Source: an uncultured Pelosinus sp. (GTDB lineage: Bacteria; Bacillota; Negativicutes; Sporomusales; Acetonemataceae). From it: a stretch of 62,857 nt of DNA. The number at the start of each line of letters is the position of its first letter. Within the stretch, counting starts at the first letter, position 1. A model generated the notes under the pieces. The model saw only the letters and a program-made list of their open reading frames with translations. It was not told the origin of the DNA and made no database searches. Both the position numbers and the translations under genes were made by a program. The DNA is taken from positions 1 through 62,857 of the forward strand of contig UQPB01000017.1 in NCBI GenBank assembly GCA_900542835.1, in the 5' to 3' direction. Positions 8,295 through 17,280 of the stretch are shown here, one piece after another.

Positions 8295-8795
8295 ATGGCC
8301 AGAATCGACCATACGAAATTAGATCTTAAAGAAAAAGTTGTTTACATCAACAGGGTTGCCAAGGTTGTTAAGGGCGGTCGGCGGTTCTCCTTCAGCGCGT
8401 TAGTCGTTGTCGGCGATGGCAACGGTTATGTCGGCGCCGGATTGGGCAAAGCCGGGGAAGTGCCTGAGGCGATTCGCAAAGGCGTTGAGGATGCCAAGAA
8501 GAATCTAATCCATGTTCCCCTTGTTAATACGACGATTCCGCACCAGATTATTGGCGAATTCGGCTCAGGCCGTGTCCTGTTAAAGCCTGCTTCCGAAGGT
8601 ACTGGCGTTATTGCCGGCGGTCCGGCCCGCGCCGTGCTGGAGCTTGCCGGGATTCATGACATTTTGACCAAATCCTTGGGATCGTCAAATGCCAACAATG
8701 CAGTCCGGGCAACCCTTAAAGGGCTTGAGCAGCTCAAACGCGCCGAACAGGTAGCCGAACTTCGCGGCAAAACCGTTCAGGAACTGTTGGGGTAA
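8295..8795 (+). CDS. rpsE: 30S ribosomal protein S5
   Basis: The 166-residue protein has the S5 double-stranded-RNA-binding-like region (VVYINRVAKVVKGGRRFSF) and the GSGRVLLKPASEGTGVIAGG loop, and it contributes to decoding fidelity. It follows rplR by 17 bases behind GAAAAGGAGGG and precedes rpmD by 12. Confidence 0.97.
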   Translation: MARIDHTKLDLKEKVVYINRVAKVVKGGRRFSFSALVVVGDGNGYVGAGLGKAGEVPEAIRKGVEDAKKNLIHVPLVNTTIPHQIIGEFGSGRVLLKPASEGTGVIAGGPARAVLELAGIHDILTKSLGSSNANNAVRATLKGLEQLKRAEQVAELRGKTVQELLG

Positions 8796-8807
8796 GGAGG
8801 AAAGGTC

Positions 8808-8990
8808 ATGGCAAAGCTGAAAATTACACTGACCAGAAGCTTGATCGGCCGTCCCGAAGACCAGCGGGCCACTGTTAAGGCGCTAGGCCTTGGCAAGACA
8901 AACAGCTCTGTTCTCCAGGAAGATACTGCTGCCATTAAAGGTATGATCCGCAAAGTGGAGCATCTGGTTAAAGTGGAAGTCCAAGATTAG
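8808..8990 (+). CDS. rpmD: 50S ribosomal protein L30
   Basis: The 60-residue product (KLKITLTRSLIGRPEDQRAT) has normal L30 length and a typical position between S5 and L15. It is a small globular protein on the solvent side of the large subunit. GTAAGGAGG precedes the ATG. Confidence 0.95.
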   Translation: MAKLKITLTRSLIGRPEDQRATVKALGLGKTNSSVLQEDTAAIKGMIRKVEHLVKVEVQD

Positions 8991-9010
8991 TCCAAGGAGG
9001 TGTGCTATTG

Positions 9011-9451
9011 ATGAAACTACACGAATTATCGCCGGCTCCCGGCTCCAAGCAAAAAGCTACCCGTGTAGGCCGCGGCCTTGGATCCGGTCTCGGCAAGACG
9101 GCTGGCAAAGGTCATAAGGGCCAGAATGCCCGTTCCGGCGGCGGTACTCGTCCCGGTTTTGAAGGCGGTCAAAAACCATTGTATCTCAGACTGCCGAAAC
9201 GCGGCTTCTACAATAAATTTGGTAAAGAGTTTTCGGAAGTTAACGTCTTTACCTTGAATCGCTTTGATAGCGGCGCGGTTGTTGATCCGGTCGCTTTGGT
9301 TGAAGCAGGTATTTTGAAAAACGTTCTTGACGGTGTGCGGATTTTGGGTAATGGTGACCTGGAAAAAGCATTAACTGTCAGAGCTCACGGCTTTAGCAAA
9401 TCAGCTGCCCAGAAAATCGAGGCCGCTGGCGGCAAAGTCGAGGTGATCTAA
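9011..9451 (+). CDS. rplO: 50S ribosomal protein L15
   Basis: The 146-residue product has the Gly/Arg/Lys-rich N-terminal extension (GRGLGSGLGKTAGKGHKGQN) of L15, which threads into 23S rRNA. AAGGAGG at 8994-9000 is best spaced for the ATG at 9011; in-frame GTG 9002 and TTG 9008 are less likely. secY follows only two bases after the stop. Confidence 0.95.
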   Translation: MKLHELSPAPGSKQKATRVGRGLGSGLGKTAGKGHKGQNARSGGGTRPGFEGGQKPLYLRLPKRGFYNKFGKEFSEVNVFTLNRFDSGAVVDPVALVEAGILKNVLDGVRILGNGDLEKALTVRAHGFSKSAAQKIEAAGGKVEVI

Positions 9452-9453
9452 GG

Positions 9454-10710
9454 ATGCTGGCAGCTCTGTCCAATGTGCTGAAAATCACGGAACTCAGGCA
9501 AAAAGTAGTTTTTACTTTAGCGATGTTCATCGTTTTCAGGGCCGGGGCCCATATTCCTGTACCAGGTGTGGATGCTTCGGTTATTGAACAGTTGTTTACG
9601 TCCGGCAATTTGTTCGGTCTGTTGGATCTTTTTGCCGGCGGCGCATTAAGCAAGTTTTCGATATTTGCGATGAGCATCACTCCGTACATCAACGCCTCAA
9701 TTATTATGCAGCTCCTTACCATCGTTGTGCCTAAGCTTGAGCAATGGGCCAAGGAAGGTGAGGAAGGCCGCAAAAAGATCAGCCAGATTACCCGTTATGG
9801 TACGGTAGTTCTGGGCTTCATTCAGGCCCTAGGCATGGCGTACGGACTGCGGGTGGCTGTCCTTAATCCCGGTGTTGCTTCAATTCTGCTGATTGCCCTC
9901 ACACTCACTGCCGGTACGGTATTTCTGATGTGGCTGGGCGAACAGATTACGGAAAAAGGCATTGGCAACGGCATATCATTAATTATCTTTGCAGGCATTG
10001 TTTCCCGCCTGCCGGACGGATTGTATGTTATGTATCAGTATCTCGCCGCAGGAACGATCAACATTTTCAATGTATTGTTGTTCTTGATCATTGCGGTGGC
10101 CATGATTATTTTCGTTATCGCCATTCAGCAGGGCCAGCGAAAAATTCAGGTTCAGTACGCCAAGCGCGTTGTCGGCCGCAAAACTTATGGCGGGCATTCC
10201 ACTCATATCCCGCTTAAGATCAACCAGGCCGGCGTTATTCCGATTATCTTTGCGTCATCCGTGCTCATGTTTCCGGTAACCATAGCCCAGTTTATTGAAG
10301 TGGCATGGGTTAAAACGGTGGCAGGATGGTTTGCGTGGGGAACGCCGCTGCAAACGCTGTTGTATGCGTTGCTGATTATCTTTTTCACGTATTTCTATAC
10401 TGCGGTTACCTTAAACATCCCGGATATGGCAGAGAACATGAAAAAATACGGCGGCTTTATTCCCGGGCTGCGTCCCGGCAAGCCGACCGCCGATTATTTA
10501 GAGCGGGTTATGAGCCGCATAACCCTGGCCGGATCTGTCTTCCTCGCTCTCATTGCCATATTGCCGAACTTCGTAGGCGCCATCACCAATATCCAGGGTG
10601 TCTATTTCGGCGGCACTGCGCTTTTGATCGTAGTCGGCGTGGCGCTTGACACCATGAAACAGATTGAATCGCTCATCCTGATGCGGCACTATCAAGGTTT
10701 CATGAAATAG
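9454..10710 (+). CDS. secY: Preprotein translocase subunit SecY
   Basis: The 418-residue product has ten hydrophobic segments of the protein-conducting channel, with the plug/TM2 region (LFGLLDLFAGGALSKFSIFA) and the cytoplasmic loops (e.g. YAKRVVGRKTYGG) that contact SecA and the ribosome. It forms the SecYEG pore in the inner membrane. Location between L15 and adk is the usual spc arrangement. The two-base gap from rplO suggests coupled translation. Confidence 0.97.
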   Translation: MLAALSNVLKITELRQKVVFTLAMFIVFRAGAHIPVPGVDASVIEQLFTSGNLFGLLDLFAGGALSKFSIFAMSITPYINASIIMQLLTIVVPKLEQWAKEGEEGRKKISQITRYGTVVLGFIQALGMAYGLRVAVLNPGVASILLIALTLTAGTVFLMWLGEQITEKGIGNGISLIIFAGIVSRLPDGLYVMYQYLAAGTINIFNVLLFLIIAVAMIIFVIAIQQGQRKIQVQYAKRVVGRKTYGGHSTHIPLKINQAGVIPIIFASSVLMFPVTIAQFIEVAWVKTVAGWFAWGTPLQTLLYALLIIFFTYFYTAVTLNIPDMAENMKKYGGFIPGLRPGKPTADYLERVMSRITLAGSVFLALIAILPNFVGAITNIQGVYFGGTALLIVVGVALDTMKQIESLILMRHYQGFMK

Positions 10711-10723
10711 GAGGTGCGGCAGG

Positions 10724-11377
10724 ATGTATATCCTGTTAATGGGGCCGCCGGGAGCGGGCAAAGGCACGCAGGCGGCTAAGCTGGTAGAACATTATCACAT
10801 TCCCCATATTTCAACCGGAGATATGTTCAGAGCTGCGGTTAAGGAACAAACCGAACTGGGCAAGCAGGCCAAGGCATATATGGATGCCGGTCAGCTTGTA
10901 CCGGACAGTGTAACCATCGGCATTGTCAAGGAACGGTTATTGAAACCGGATGCCAAAACTGGCTTTATCCTTGACGGGTTTCCGCGGACGCTTGAACAAG
11001 CGCGGGCTCTTGATACGACTCTCGCCGAACTGGGGATATCACTTAACAGCGTCCTTGATGTCAGTGTTCCTTCGCAGGAACTGATCAGCCGGATAACCGG
11101 GCGACGGATTTGCCGTCAATGCGGCGCTACCTATCACGCGGTAAACTTTCCGCCGGCCGACCCGGCGCATTGTGATAAATGTGCCGGCGAATTATACCAG
11201 CGGGATGATGACTGTGAAGAGACGGTGGCAAAGCGGCTGGCGGTCTATCAATCTCAGACAAGGCCTCTGATCGAGTATTATGAGCAGCATGGAATTTACC
11301 GCGAGATTGATGGTTTGCAGTCCATGGATACAGTATTTAACGACATTATTGCCATACTGAGGAGCGTTTCGGCATGA
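10724..11377 (+). CDS. adk: Adenylate kinase, zinc-LID type
   Basis: The 217-residue enzyme interconverts ATP + AMP and 2 ADP. The P-loop GPPGAGKGTQ is at residues 7-16. The long LID domain contains Cys130/Cys133 and Cys150/Cys153, the zinc-binding form common in Gram-positive lineages. The stop overlaps the map start by four bases (ATGA). Confidence 0.97.
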   Translation: MYILLMGPPGAGKGTQAAKLVEHYHIPHISTGDMFRAAVKEQTELGKQAKAYMDAGQLVPDSVTIGIVKERLLKPDAKTGFILDGFPRTLEQARALDTTLAELGISLNSVLDVSVPSQELISRITGRRICRQCGATYHAVNFPPADPAHCDKCAGELYQRDDDCEETVAKRLAVYQSQTRPLIEYYEQHGIYREIDGLQSMDTVFNDIIAILRSVSA

Positions 11378-12120
11378 TTATCTTGAAATCAGAGCGAGAG
11401 ATCAATTATATGAGAGACGCGGGACGGATTGTTGCCGAAACACTTCAGGAAGTGAAGAAAGCCGTGTGTCCTTCGATTACGACTCTCGAACTTGATCATG
11501 TCGCCGAAGATTATATCAAGAGTTGCGGTGCGGTTCCGACGTTTAAGGGCTATCATGGATTTCCCGGCAATATTTGCGCTTCTGTCAATGAGCAGGTTGT
11601 CCATGGCATACCCGGTGTAAAAAAGTTAAAAAATGGTGATACTGTAAGCATTGATATAGGAGCGGTAATAAATGGGTATCACGGCGATGCCGCGCTCACA
11701 GTTCCGGTTGGTGAAATTGACGCCGAAGTGCAAAAGCTGCTTGACGTAACCGAGGAGTCACTCCATAAAGGAATTGAGCAGGCAATCGCGGGCAACAGGC
11801 TCAGTGATATCTCCCATGCCGTACAAACGCATGCGGAAAAGCATGGCTATGGCGTTGTGCGCGATTATGTGGGCCACGGGATAGGCAGGAATATGCACGA
11901 GGATCCGCAAATACCCAACTACGGCATTCCTGGTCACGGACCCCGGCTTAAGACTGGCATGACACTGGCGATTGAACCTATGATTAACATGGGGACACAC
12001 CTGGTAAAGGTACTGGATGACGGCTGGACAGTAGTAACTGCGGATGGCAAGCCGTCCGCTCACTTTGAACATTCTGTCGCCATCACGCCGGACGGGCCGG
12101 AGATCTTAACCCGTCTGTAA
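11374..12120 (+). CDS. map: Methionine aminopeptidase type I
   Basis: The 248-residue enzyme removes the initiator methionine from nascent chains. Metal ligands are visible in DIGAVINGYHGDAA, GHGIGRNMHEDPQIPNYG, AIEPMI and FEHSVAI. It is coupled to adk by a four-base overlap. The 66 bases between map and infA hold only a 12-codon open frame; the small KOW-domain protein often found here in related clusters is absent. Confidence 0.96.
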   Translation: MIILKSEREINYMRDAGRIVAETLQEVKKAVCPSITTLELDHVAEDYIKSCGAVPTFKGYHGFPGNICASVNEQVVHGIPGVKKLKNGDTVSIDIGAVINGYHGDAALTVPVGEIDAEVQKLLDVTEESLHKGIEQAIAGNRLSDISHAVQTHAEKHGYGVVRDYVGHGIGRNMHEDPQIPNYGIPGHGPRLKTGMTLAIEPMINMGTHLVKVLDDGWTVVTADGKPSAHFEHSVAITPDGPEILTRL

Positions 12121-12186
12121 GCGGGCATGATGGACCGGACCCATGTCAGCAACCCGGATTCGTGAAGAGGATGAGGAGGAGATAGC

Positions 12187-12405
12187 GTGTCCAAGCAAGA
12201 TGTTATCGAAGTAGAGGGTACGGTAATCGAAGCGCTGCCAAACGCCATGTTCCAGGTGAAGCTTGAAAACGGGCATGTAGTCTTGGCTCATATTTCCGGC
12301 AAGATGCGGATGCATTTTATCCGCATTCTGCCTGGCGATAAAGTCACTGTCGAAATTACGCCTTATGACCTGAAGCGCGGCAGAATTACCTACCGGTTCA
12401 AATAA
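12187..12405 (+). CDS. infA: Translation initiation factor IF-1
   Basis: The 72-residue OB-fold protein (IEVEGTVIEALPNAMFQVKL) binds the A-site region of the 30S subunit during initiation. Length and ending (YDLKRGRITYRFK) are exact for IF-1. It starts with GTG behind GAGGAGGAG. rpmJ follows after 35 bases. Confidence 0.96.
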   Translation: MSKQDVIEVEGTVIEALPNAMFQVKLENGHVVLAHISGKMRMHFIRILPGDKVTVEITPYDLKRGRITYRFK

Positions 12406-12440
12406 CCTAAGGCTCGGAGTAAGTAAGGGAGGTTGCTTCT

Positions 12441-12554
12441 ATGAAGGTCAGACCATCGGTGAAGCCGATTTGTGAGAAGTGCAAAATTATTAAACGCCAT
12501 GGACATGTCATGGTCATTTGTGAAAATCCCAAGCATAAACAAAAACAAGGATAG
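12441..12554 (+). CDS. rpmJ: 50S ribosomal protein L36
   Basis: This 37-residue gene is too short for many ORF callers. The product MKVRPSVKPICEKCKIIKRH continues with Cys27 and His32, so with Cys11 and Cys14 it has the CCCH zinc site of the C+ form. L36 is a late assembly protein of the large subunit. AAGGGAGG precedes the ATG and rpsM follows after 12 bases. Confidence 0.96.
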   Translation: MKVRPSVKPICEKCKIIKRHGHVMVICENPKHKQKQG

Positions 12555-12566
12555 GAGGTGTATTGA

Positions 12567-12944
12567 ATGGCTCGTATTTCCGGTGTAGATTTACCGCGTG
12601 ACAAACGTATCGAAATCGCCCTGACATACATTTACGGCATTGGCTTGACTCTGTCCCGCCAGATTCTGACGACCACGGGTATTAATCCTGATACCCGCGT
12701 TCGCGACCTTACTGAGGAAGAGGTTGCCAAGATCCGTGAGACGCTTGATAAAAACTACCGGGTTGAAGGCGATCTGCGTCGCGAAGAATCGCTCAACATC
12801 AAGCGCCTGATTGAAATCGGATCATACCGGGGCAAACGTCATCGCGCTGGTTTGCCATTGCGTGGACAGCGGACCAAAACGAACGCCCGTACCCGCAAAG
12901 GGCCGAAAAAAACCGTCGGCGCCAAGCGGAAAGCGACTAAATAG
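12567..12944 (+). CDS. rpsM: 30S ribosomal protein S13
   Basis: The 125-residue protein (MARISGVDLPRDKRIEIALT) belongs to the small-subunit head and bridges to the 50S subunit. The helix-two-turn-helix region and the Arg/Lys-rich tail (RTNARTRKGPKK type) are present. Strong site ATAGGAGGTG upstream. Confidence 0.97.
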   Translation: MARISGVDLPRDKRIEIALTYIYGIGLTLSRQILTTTGINPDTRVRDLTEEEVAKIRETLDKNYRVEGDLRREESLNIKRLIEIGSYRGKRHRAGLPLRGQRTKTNARTRKGPKKTVGAKRKATK

Positions 12945-12967
12945 TAAGCGGTAAGGAGGGATATTGA

Positions 12968-13363
12968 TTGGCTGCAAAAAAAGTAGTGGTTCGTACTAAA
13001 CGCAAAGAGCGTAAAAATATCGAATTTGGCGTTGCGCACATTCGGTCGACGTTTAACAATACGATTGTGACAATTACCGATACCAGAGGCAATGCGCTTT
13101 CCTGGGCCAGCGCCGGCGAAATGGGCTTCAGAGGCTCGCGTAAGAGCACACCGTTCGCCGCTCAGATGGCCGCCGAACAAGCTGCCAAAGCGGCGATGGA
13201 GCACGGCTTAAAGCAAATCGAGGTCTTTGTAAAGGGACCGGGATCGGGCCGCGAGGCGGCGATCCGTTCACTGCAGGCCGCCGGACTTGAGGTAAGCCTG
13301 ATTAAGGACGTAACCCCGATTCCGCACAACGGCTGCCGTCCGCCGAAACGTAGAAGAGTATAA
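12968..13363 (+). CDS. rpsK: 30S ribosomal protein S11
   Basis: The 131-residue product ends with the family hallmark ITPIPHNGCRPPKRRRV-like tail (TPIPHNGCRPPKRRRV). S11 sits on the platform near the Shine-Dalgarno duplex. Translation starts at TTG 12968 behind GTAAGGAGGG; no ATG is available. Confidence 0.96.
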   Translation: MAAKKVVVRTKRKERKNIEFGVAHIRSTFNNTIVTITDTRGNALSWASAGEMGFRGSRKSTPFAAQMAAEQAAKAAMEHGLKQIEVFVKGPGSGREAAIRSLQAAGLEVSLIKDVTPIPHNGCRPPKRRRV

Positions 13364-13382
13364 ACCGGGAGGTGTTATAAGA

Positions 13383-14015
13383 ATGGCAAGATACATTGGA
13401 CCTGTTTGCAGACAATGCCGCCGCGAAGGTGTAAAATTGTACCTGAAAGGCGATAAATGCTATAGTGATAAATGTCCTGTTTCACGGCGCACCTATGCGC
13501 CCGGCCAGCACGGTCAGGGACAGGCACGGAAAAAGGTTTCCGAATATGGCCTTCAATTGCGGGAAAAGCAGAAGACTCGCCGCACTTATGGCATTCTGGA
13601 ACGTCAGTTCCACAAGTATTTCGAGAAGGCTGAACGGCAAAAAGGCGTTACCGGTACAAACCTGCTGGTTCTGCTGGAACGCAGAATTGACAATATCGTC
13701 TATCGTCTCGGCTTTGCCTCCAGTCGTCCTCAAGCCCGTCAATTGGTGCGTCACGGCCATTTCACCGTTAACGGACGCCGCCTGAACATTCCTTCCGCTT
13801 TACTGAAAGCCGGAGATGTGATTCAGGTTGCCGAAGGCAGCAAATCGTCCCCGATTATGAAGGAATTGGCGGAAGGACTGGCGCATAAATCTGTGCCGGT
13901 ATGGCTTGAATTGTCCGCAGCGGACTTGTCCGGTAAGGTGACAAGACTTCCGTCCCGCGAAGAGATTGATTTACCGGTTCAGGAGCATCTGATTGTTGAA
14001 TTGTATTCAAGATAG
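13383..14015 (+). CDS. rpsD: 30S ribosomal protein S4, zinc-binding type
   Basis: The 210-residue protein has four N-terminal cysteines (Cys9, Cys12, Cys26, Cys31), the zinc-binding C+ form, and a central S4 RNA-binding domain (LVLLERRIDNIVYRLGFASS). S4 nucleates 30S assembly and is located here in the alpha operon between S11 and rpoA. ACCGGGAGG lies upstream of the ATG. Confidence 0.96.
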   Translation: MARYIGPVCRQCRREGVKLYLKGDKCYSDKCPVSRRTYAPGQHGQGQARKKVSEYGLQLREKQKTRRTYGILERQFHKYFEKAERQKGVTGTNLLVLLERRIDNIVYRLGFASSRPQARQLVRHGHFTVNGRRLNIPSALLKAGDVIQVAEGSKSSPIMKELAEGLAHKSVPVWLELSAADLSGKVTRLPSREEIDLPVQEHLIVELYSR

Positions 14016-14058
14016 TCCCTGTAACAGTAATTTGCGGGCTGAGGCGGCGTCCGCCGCA

Positions 14059-14085
14059 GCAGGCTGCTGCGCGGCGCCTGCTTTT
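14059..14085 (+). terminator. Possible attenuator before rpoA
   Basis: GCAGGC (14059-14064) and GCCTGC (14076-14081) can pair and are followed by TTTT. The 135-base rpsD-rpoA gap is the largest inside the alpha operon and is rich in overlapping GC inverted repeats such as GCGGCG-TC-CGCCGC. It may partially terminate or be processed to adjust RpoA levels; no separate promoter for rpoA is convincing. Confidence 0.35.
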
Positions 14086-14150
14086 GCAAAGCGTAACACA
14101 GTTTTGTCCCTTAGGGGCGCACTAGCGCACGAGGAGGAGGGCATTTCCGG

Positions 14151-15110
14151 ATGATGGAAATCGAAAAACCAAAGATCGAAATTGTGGAACAAAGTGAAGA
14201 CAATAAGCATGCAATATTTGTTTGCGAACCGTTAAGGCGTGGCTACGGCATTACCCTGGGCAACAGTTTGCGGAGAATCCTTCTGTCTTCTTTGCCGGGA
14301 GCTGCTGTTACCTCGATAAAAATTGATGGCGTGCTTCATGAGTTTTCCACAATACCCGGCGTGCGGGAAGATGTAACCGATATTATTCTCAACCTGAAAG
14401 AGCTTTATCTGAAACTTCACGGCGACCAGCCGCGGGTAATCCGGATTGAAGCGCAAGGTGAGGGAGAAATTAAGGCAAGCGATATTATTGCCGACGCGGA
14501 TGTGGAAATTCTCAATCCTGACAAACATATCGCTACACTGAATTCGGATGCCAATTTCAAAATGGAAATGACCGTTCAGCCTGGCTACGGTTATGTGCCG
14601 GCAGACAAGAACAAGCGGCCGGATCAGTTGATCGGCGAAATTCCGATTGACTCCATTTTTTCACCAATCCAGCGGGTCAGTTATAGTGTAACCGATACGC
14701 GTGTCGGCAATGTCACCAACTTTGACAAACTAACCCTGGAGGTCTGGAGCAATGGCGGTATTAAACCGTCGGAGGCCGTCAGCAAAGCGGCCCGGATCCT
14801 GATTTCCGAATTAAAACTGTTCCAGAATTTCGCCGGTGCTCCTGTTGAGGACGACACTGCCGACGGCGTTGTCGCAGAGCCTGTAGAGGACAGCGGTTCC
14901 AAAACAATGGAAATGAACATTGAAGACCTGGAGTTGTCGGTTCGGTCTTACAACTGCCTGAAGCGGGCAGGAATTAACACCGTAGCCGAGCTGGTGCAGA
15001 AATCAGAAGACGATATGATGAAGGTCCGCAATCTGGGACGCAAGTCACTGGATGAAGTCAAAAAGAAATTAGTCGAGCTGGGACTTTCACTCGCTGAAAA
15101 CGAGGAATAA
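14151..15110 (+). CDS. rpoA: RNA polymerase alpha subunit
   Basis: The 319-residue product has the N-terminal dimerisation and assembly domain (GNSLRRILLSSLPGAAVTSI) and the C-terminal domain (LELSVRSYNCLKRAGINTV) that binds UP elements and activators. The linker is acidic and a little variable. ATG 14151 or 14154 could be used; 14151 fits the spacing from GAGGAGGAGG. rplQ follows after 14 bases. Confidence 0.97.
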   Translation: MMEIEKPKIEIVEQSEDNKHAIFVCEPLRRGYGITLGNSLRRILLSSLPGAAVTSIKIDGVLHEFSTIPGVREDVTDIILNLKELYLKLHGDQPRVIRIEAQGEGEIKASDIIADADVEILNPDKHIATLNSDANFKMEMTVQPGYGYVPADKNKRPDQLIGEIPIDSIFSPIQRVSYSVTDTRVGNVTNFDKLTLEVWSNGGIKPSEAVSKAARILISELKLFQNFAGAPVEDDTADGVVAEPVEDSGSKTMEMNIEDLELSVRSYNCLKRAGINTVAELVQKSEDDMMKVRNLGRKSLDEVKKKLVELGLSLAENEE

Positions 15111-15124
15111 AGGGGGGGAAATTT

Positions 15125-15463
15125 GTGGCCTACCGTAAATTTGGACGTGACTCCAGTGCCCGTAAGGCGCTGTTTCGCAGCATTTTGACCTCCTTCTTTG
15201 CCCATGAACGGATTGAGACGACGGAAGCCAAAGCCAAAGAGATCAGTGGTCTGGCCGATCAGATCATTACTCTGGCCAAACGGGGCGATCTGCATGCCCG
15301 TCGCCAGGTATTGTCTTTCATTATGGACGAAGAAGTGACGAAAAAACTGTTTGATACAATTGCGCCGAAATATCAGGAGCGCCAGGGTGGTTATACCCGC
15401 GTGCTGAAACTCGGACCGCGTCGGGGCGATGCCGCGCCGATGGCTATCCTGGAATTGGTGTAA
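15125..15463 (+). CDS. rplQ: 50S ribosomal protein L17
   Basis: The 112-residue protein begins AYRKFGRDSSARKALFRSIL, the L17 signature, and ends the ribosomal part of the alpha operon. GTG start behind AGGGGGGG. The 105 bases to ecfA1 include CCGG repeats and a GC-rich hairpin (about 15513-15536), but no clear T-tailed terminator. Confidence 0.96.
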   Translation: MAYRKFGRDSSARKALFRSILTSFFAHERIETTEAKAKEISGLADQIITLAKRGDLHARRQVLSFIMDEEVTKKLFDTIAPKYQERQGGYTRVLKLGPRRGDAAPMAILELV

Positions 15464-15568
15464 GCACCTGACCGGGTTTTATCCGGTTATAAATTCCGTC
15501 ATATAACGGGCATGAGGGGCGGCCGCAGGGTCGCCCTATGTGTGCATACTCCGGCATGGGGGTTGGAT

Positions 15569-16423
15569 ATGGGGAACGTCATGACAGACATAGAGGAGAT
15601 TATCCATTTAGATCATGTTCGGCATGAATACGTTGATATGGAAGGCAAGCCCCAGGTTGCATTAAATCAAATCAATCTAGCTGTTGCCAAAGGCGAATTT
15701 GTCGCTATTATCGGCGCCAACGGATCGGGAAAATCCACCCTGGCCAAGCACCTTAACGCATTGCTGCTGCCGACGAGCGGCAGTTGCCGGGTTTGCGGCA
15801 TGGATACCGGCGATCCGGAGCTGCTCTGGCAGATCCGGCAGTCGGTCGGCATGGTCTTTCAAAATCCAGACAATCAGATTGTAGCAGCAGTCGTGGAGGA
15901 AGATGTCGCCTTTGGACCGGAAAATCTAGGTGTTTCACCCCAGGAAATCCGCTGGCGGGTCGATGATGCGCTGCGCTCGGTCGGCATGCTTGAGTATGCC
16001 GCGCATGCTCCCCATCTCTTGTCTGGCGGCCAGAAGCAGCGTATTGCCATTGCCGGTGTGCTGGCCATGCGGCCTGCCTGCCTGGTGCTTGATGAACCGA
16101 CTGCGATGCTTGATCCGGCCGGGCGCAGCGAGGTACTGGCGACAACGCACCGCCTGAACAAAGAGGAAGGCATGACTGTTGTTTATATTACCCATTTTAT
16201 GGACGAGGCGGTTACGGCCGACCGGGTAGTTGTCATGGCTGACGGGGTTGTGCTCGATCAGGGGAAACCGGACGAAATTTTTTGCCAGGTCGAGCGTTTA
16301 AAAGCAATCGGCCTTGATGTGCCTGTCGCCGCGGAAATCGGTCACCGTCTGCGCAAACGCGGCATCCCGGTTGGCGAAAAGGTCATTACTGACGAGGAAC
16401 TGGTGACAGCGCTATGTCGATAA
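15569..16423 (+). CDS. ecfA1: Energy-coupling factor transporter ATPase EcfA1
   Basis: This ABC ATPase powers ECF-type vitamin and metal uptake by pairing with EcfA2 and EcfT, with substrate given by separate S components. Walker A (GANGSGKSTLAKHLN), Q-loop (MVFQNPDNQ), signature (LLSGGQKQRIAI) and Walker B (LVLDEPTAMLD) are intact. The N-terminus is uncertain: in-frame ATGs at 15512, 15569 and 15581; 15569 has the best upstream purine stretch. About 284 residues. It overlaps ecfA2 by ten bases. Confidence 0.93.
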   Translation: MGNVMTDIEEIIHLDHVRHEYVDMEGKPQVALNQINLAVAKGEFVAIIGANGSGKSTLAKHLNALLLPTSGSCRVCGMDTGDPELLWQIRQSVGMVFQNPDNQIVAAVVEEDVAFGPENLGVSPQEIRWRVDDALRSVGMLEYAAHAPHLLSGGQKQRIAIAGVLAMRPACLVLDEPTAMLDPAGRSEVLATTHRLNKEEGMTVVYITHFMDEAVTADRVVVMADGVVLDQGKPDEIFCQVERLKAIGLDVPVAAEIGHRLRKRGIPVGEKVITDEELVTALCR

Positions 16424-17280
16424 AGCTAGATCATGTAACCTATACCTATATGCCGGGAACACCGTATCAAAAAGACGCTATCCGCGACATTACACTTGAG
16501 ATCCAGCCCAAAGAGTTTGTCGGGATCATCGGCCATACCGGTTCCGGTAAATCGACGCTGATCCAGCACCTTAACGGTCTGCTGCAGCCGACGCAGGGGC
16601 AGGTGACTGTTGACGGCGTTAATCTGCAGGCAAAATCGGACGAGGCTAAGCAGGCGAGACGAAAAGTCGGCATGGTGTTTCAATACCCTGAGCAGCAGCT
16701 CTTCGAGGAAACCATCTTTGACGATATTGCCTTCGGACCCCGCAATTTAAATTTTGATCCGGATGTAGTGGAACAGCGTGTTCGGCGGGCGATGGATTTT
16801 GTCGGCCTTGATTTTGCTGCTTTTGCCCGCCGGTCGCCTTTTCGCTTGAGCGGCGGGCAGATGCGCCGGGTGGCTATTGCCGGTGTCATTGCCCTTGAAC
16901 CCAGTTATCTGGTTCTGGACGAGCCTTCGGCCGGGCTGGATCCGCGTGGCCGTGACGAGATATTCGGCCAAATCGTCAATCTATATCAGACTTCCGATAT
17001 TACCGTTATTTTAGTTACTCATAACATGGAAGATATTGCACGCATGGCTAACCGCCTGCTGGTCATGAATGACGGCCAGGTCAGTCTGGACGGCCGGCCA
17101 GAGGTCATTTTCGGCGGCAGCATTGACCGCCTGCGCGCGGCCGGTGTTGATGTGCCGGGCGTGACTGCCCTGCTGCGAAAATTGAAAGCTGGCGGTCTGG
17201 CAGTGAGCGGCGAAGCGCTAACCCCTGAACTGGCAACTGAAGAAATTGTGTCAGCAATGGGAGGCGATCACCATGCTTAG
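16414..17280 (+). CDS. ecfA2: Energy-coupling factor transporter ATPase EcfA2
   Basis: The second ABC ATPase of the ECF module is 288 residues. Walker A (GHTGSGKSTLIQHLNG), Q-loop (MVFQYPEQQLFEETIF, with the EcfA2-type EQQLFEET), signature (RLSGGQMRRVAIAG) and Walker B (LVLDEPSAGLDP) are all present. It starts inside ecfA1 and ends eight bases inside ecfT, so the three genes are translationally coupled. Confidence 0.95.
   Translation: MSIKLDHVTYTYMPGTPYQKDAIRDITLEIQPKEFVGIIGHTGSGKSTLIQHLNGLLQPTQGQVTVDGVNLQAKSDEAKQARRKVGMVFQYPEQQLFEETIFDDIAFGPRNLNFDPDVVEQRVRRAMDFVGLDFAAFARRSPFRLSGGQMRRVAIAGVIALEPSYLVLDEPSAGLDPRGRDEIFGQIVNLYQTSDITVILVTHNMEDIARMANRLLVMNDGQVSLDGRPEVIFGGSIDRLRAAGVDVPGVTALLRKLKAGGLAVSGEALTPELATEEIVSAMGGDHHA

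Noticed and set aside
14016..14150. Separate promoter for rpoA
   Set aside because: The gap is GC-rich with hairpins; no -35/-10 pair of reasonable quality was found.
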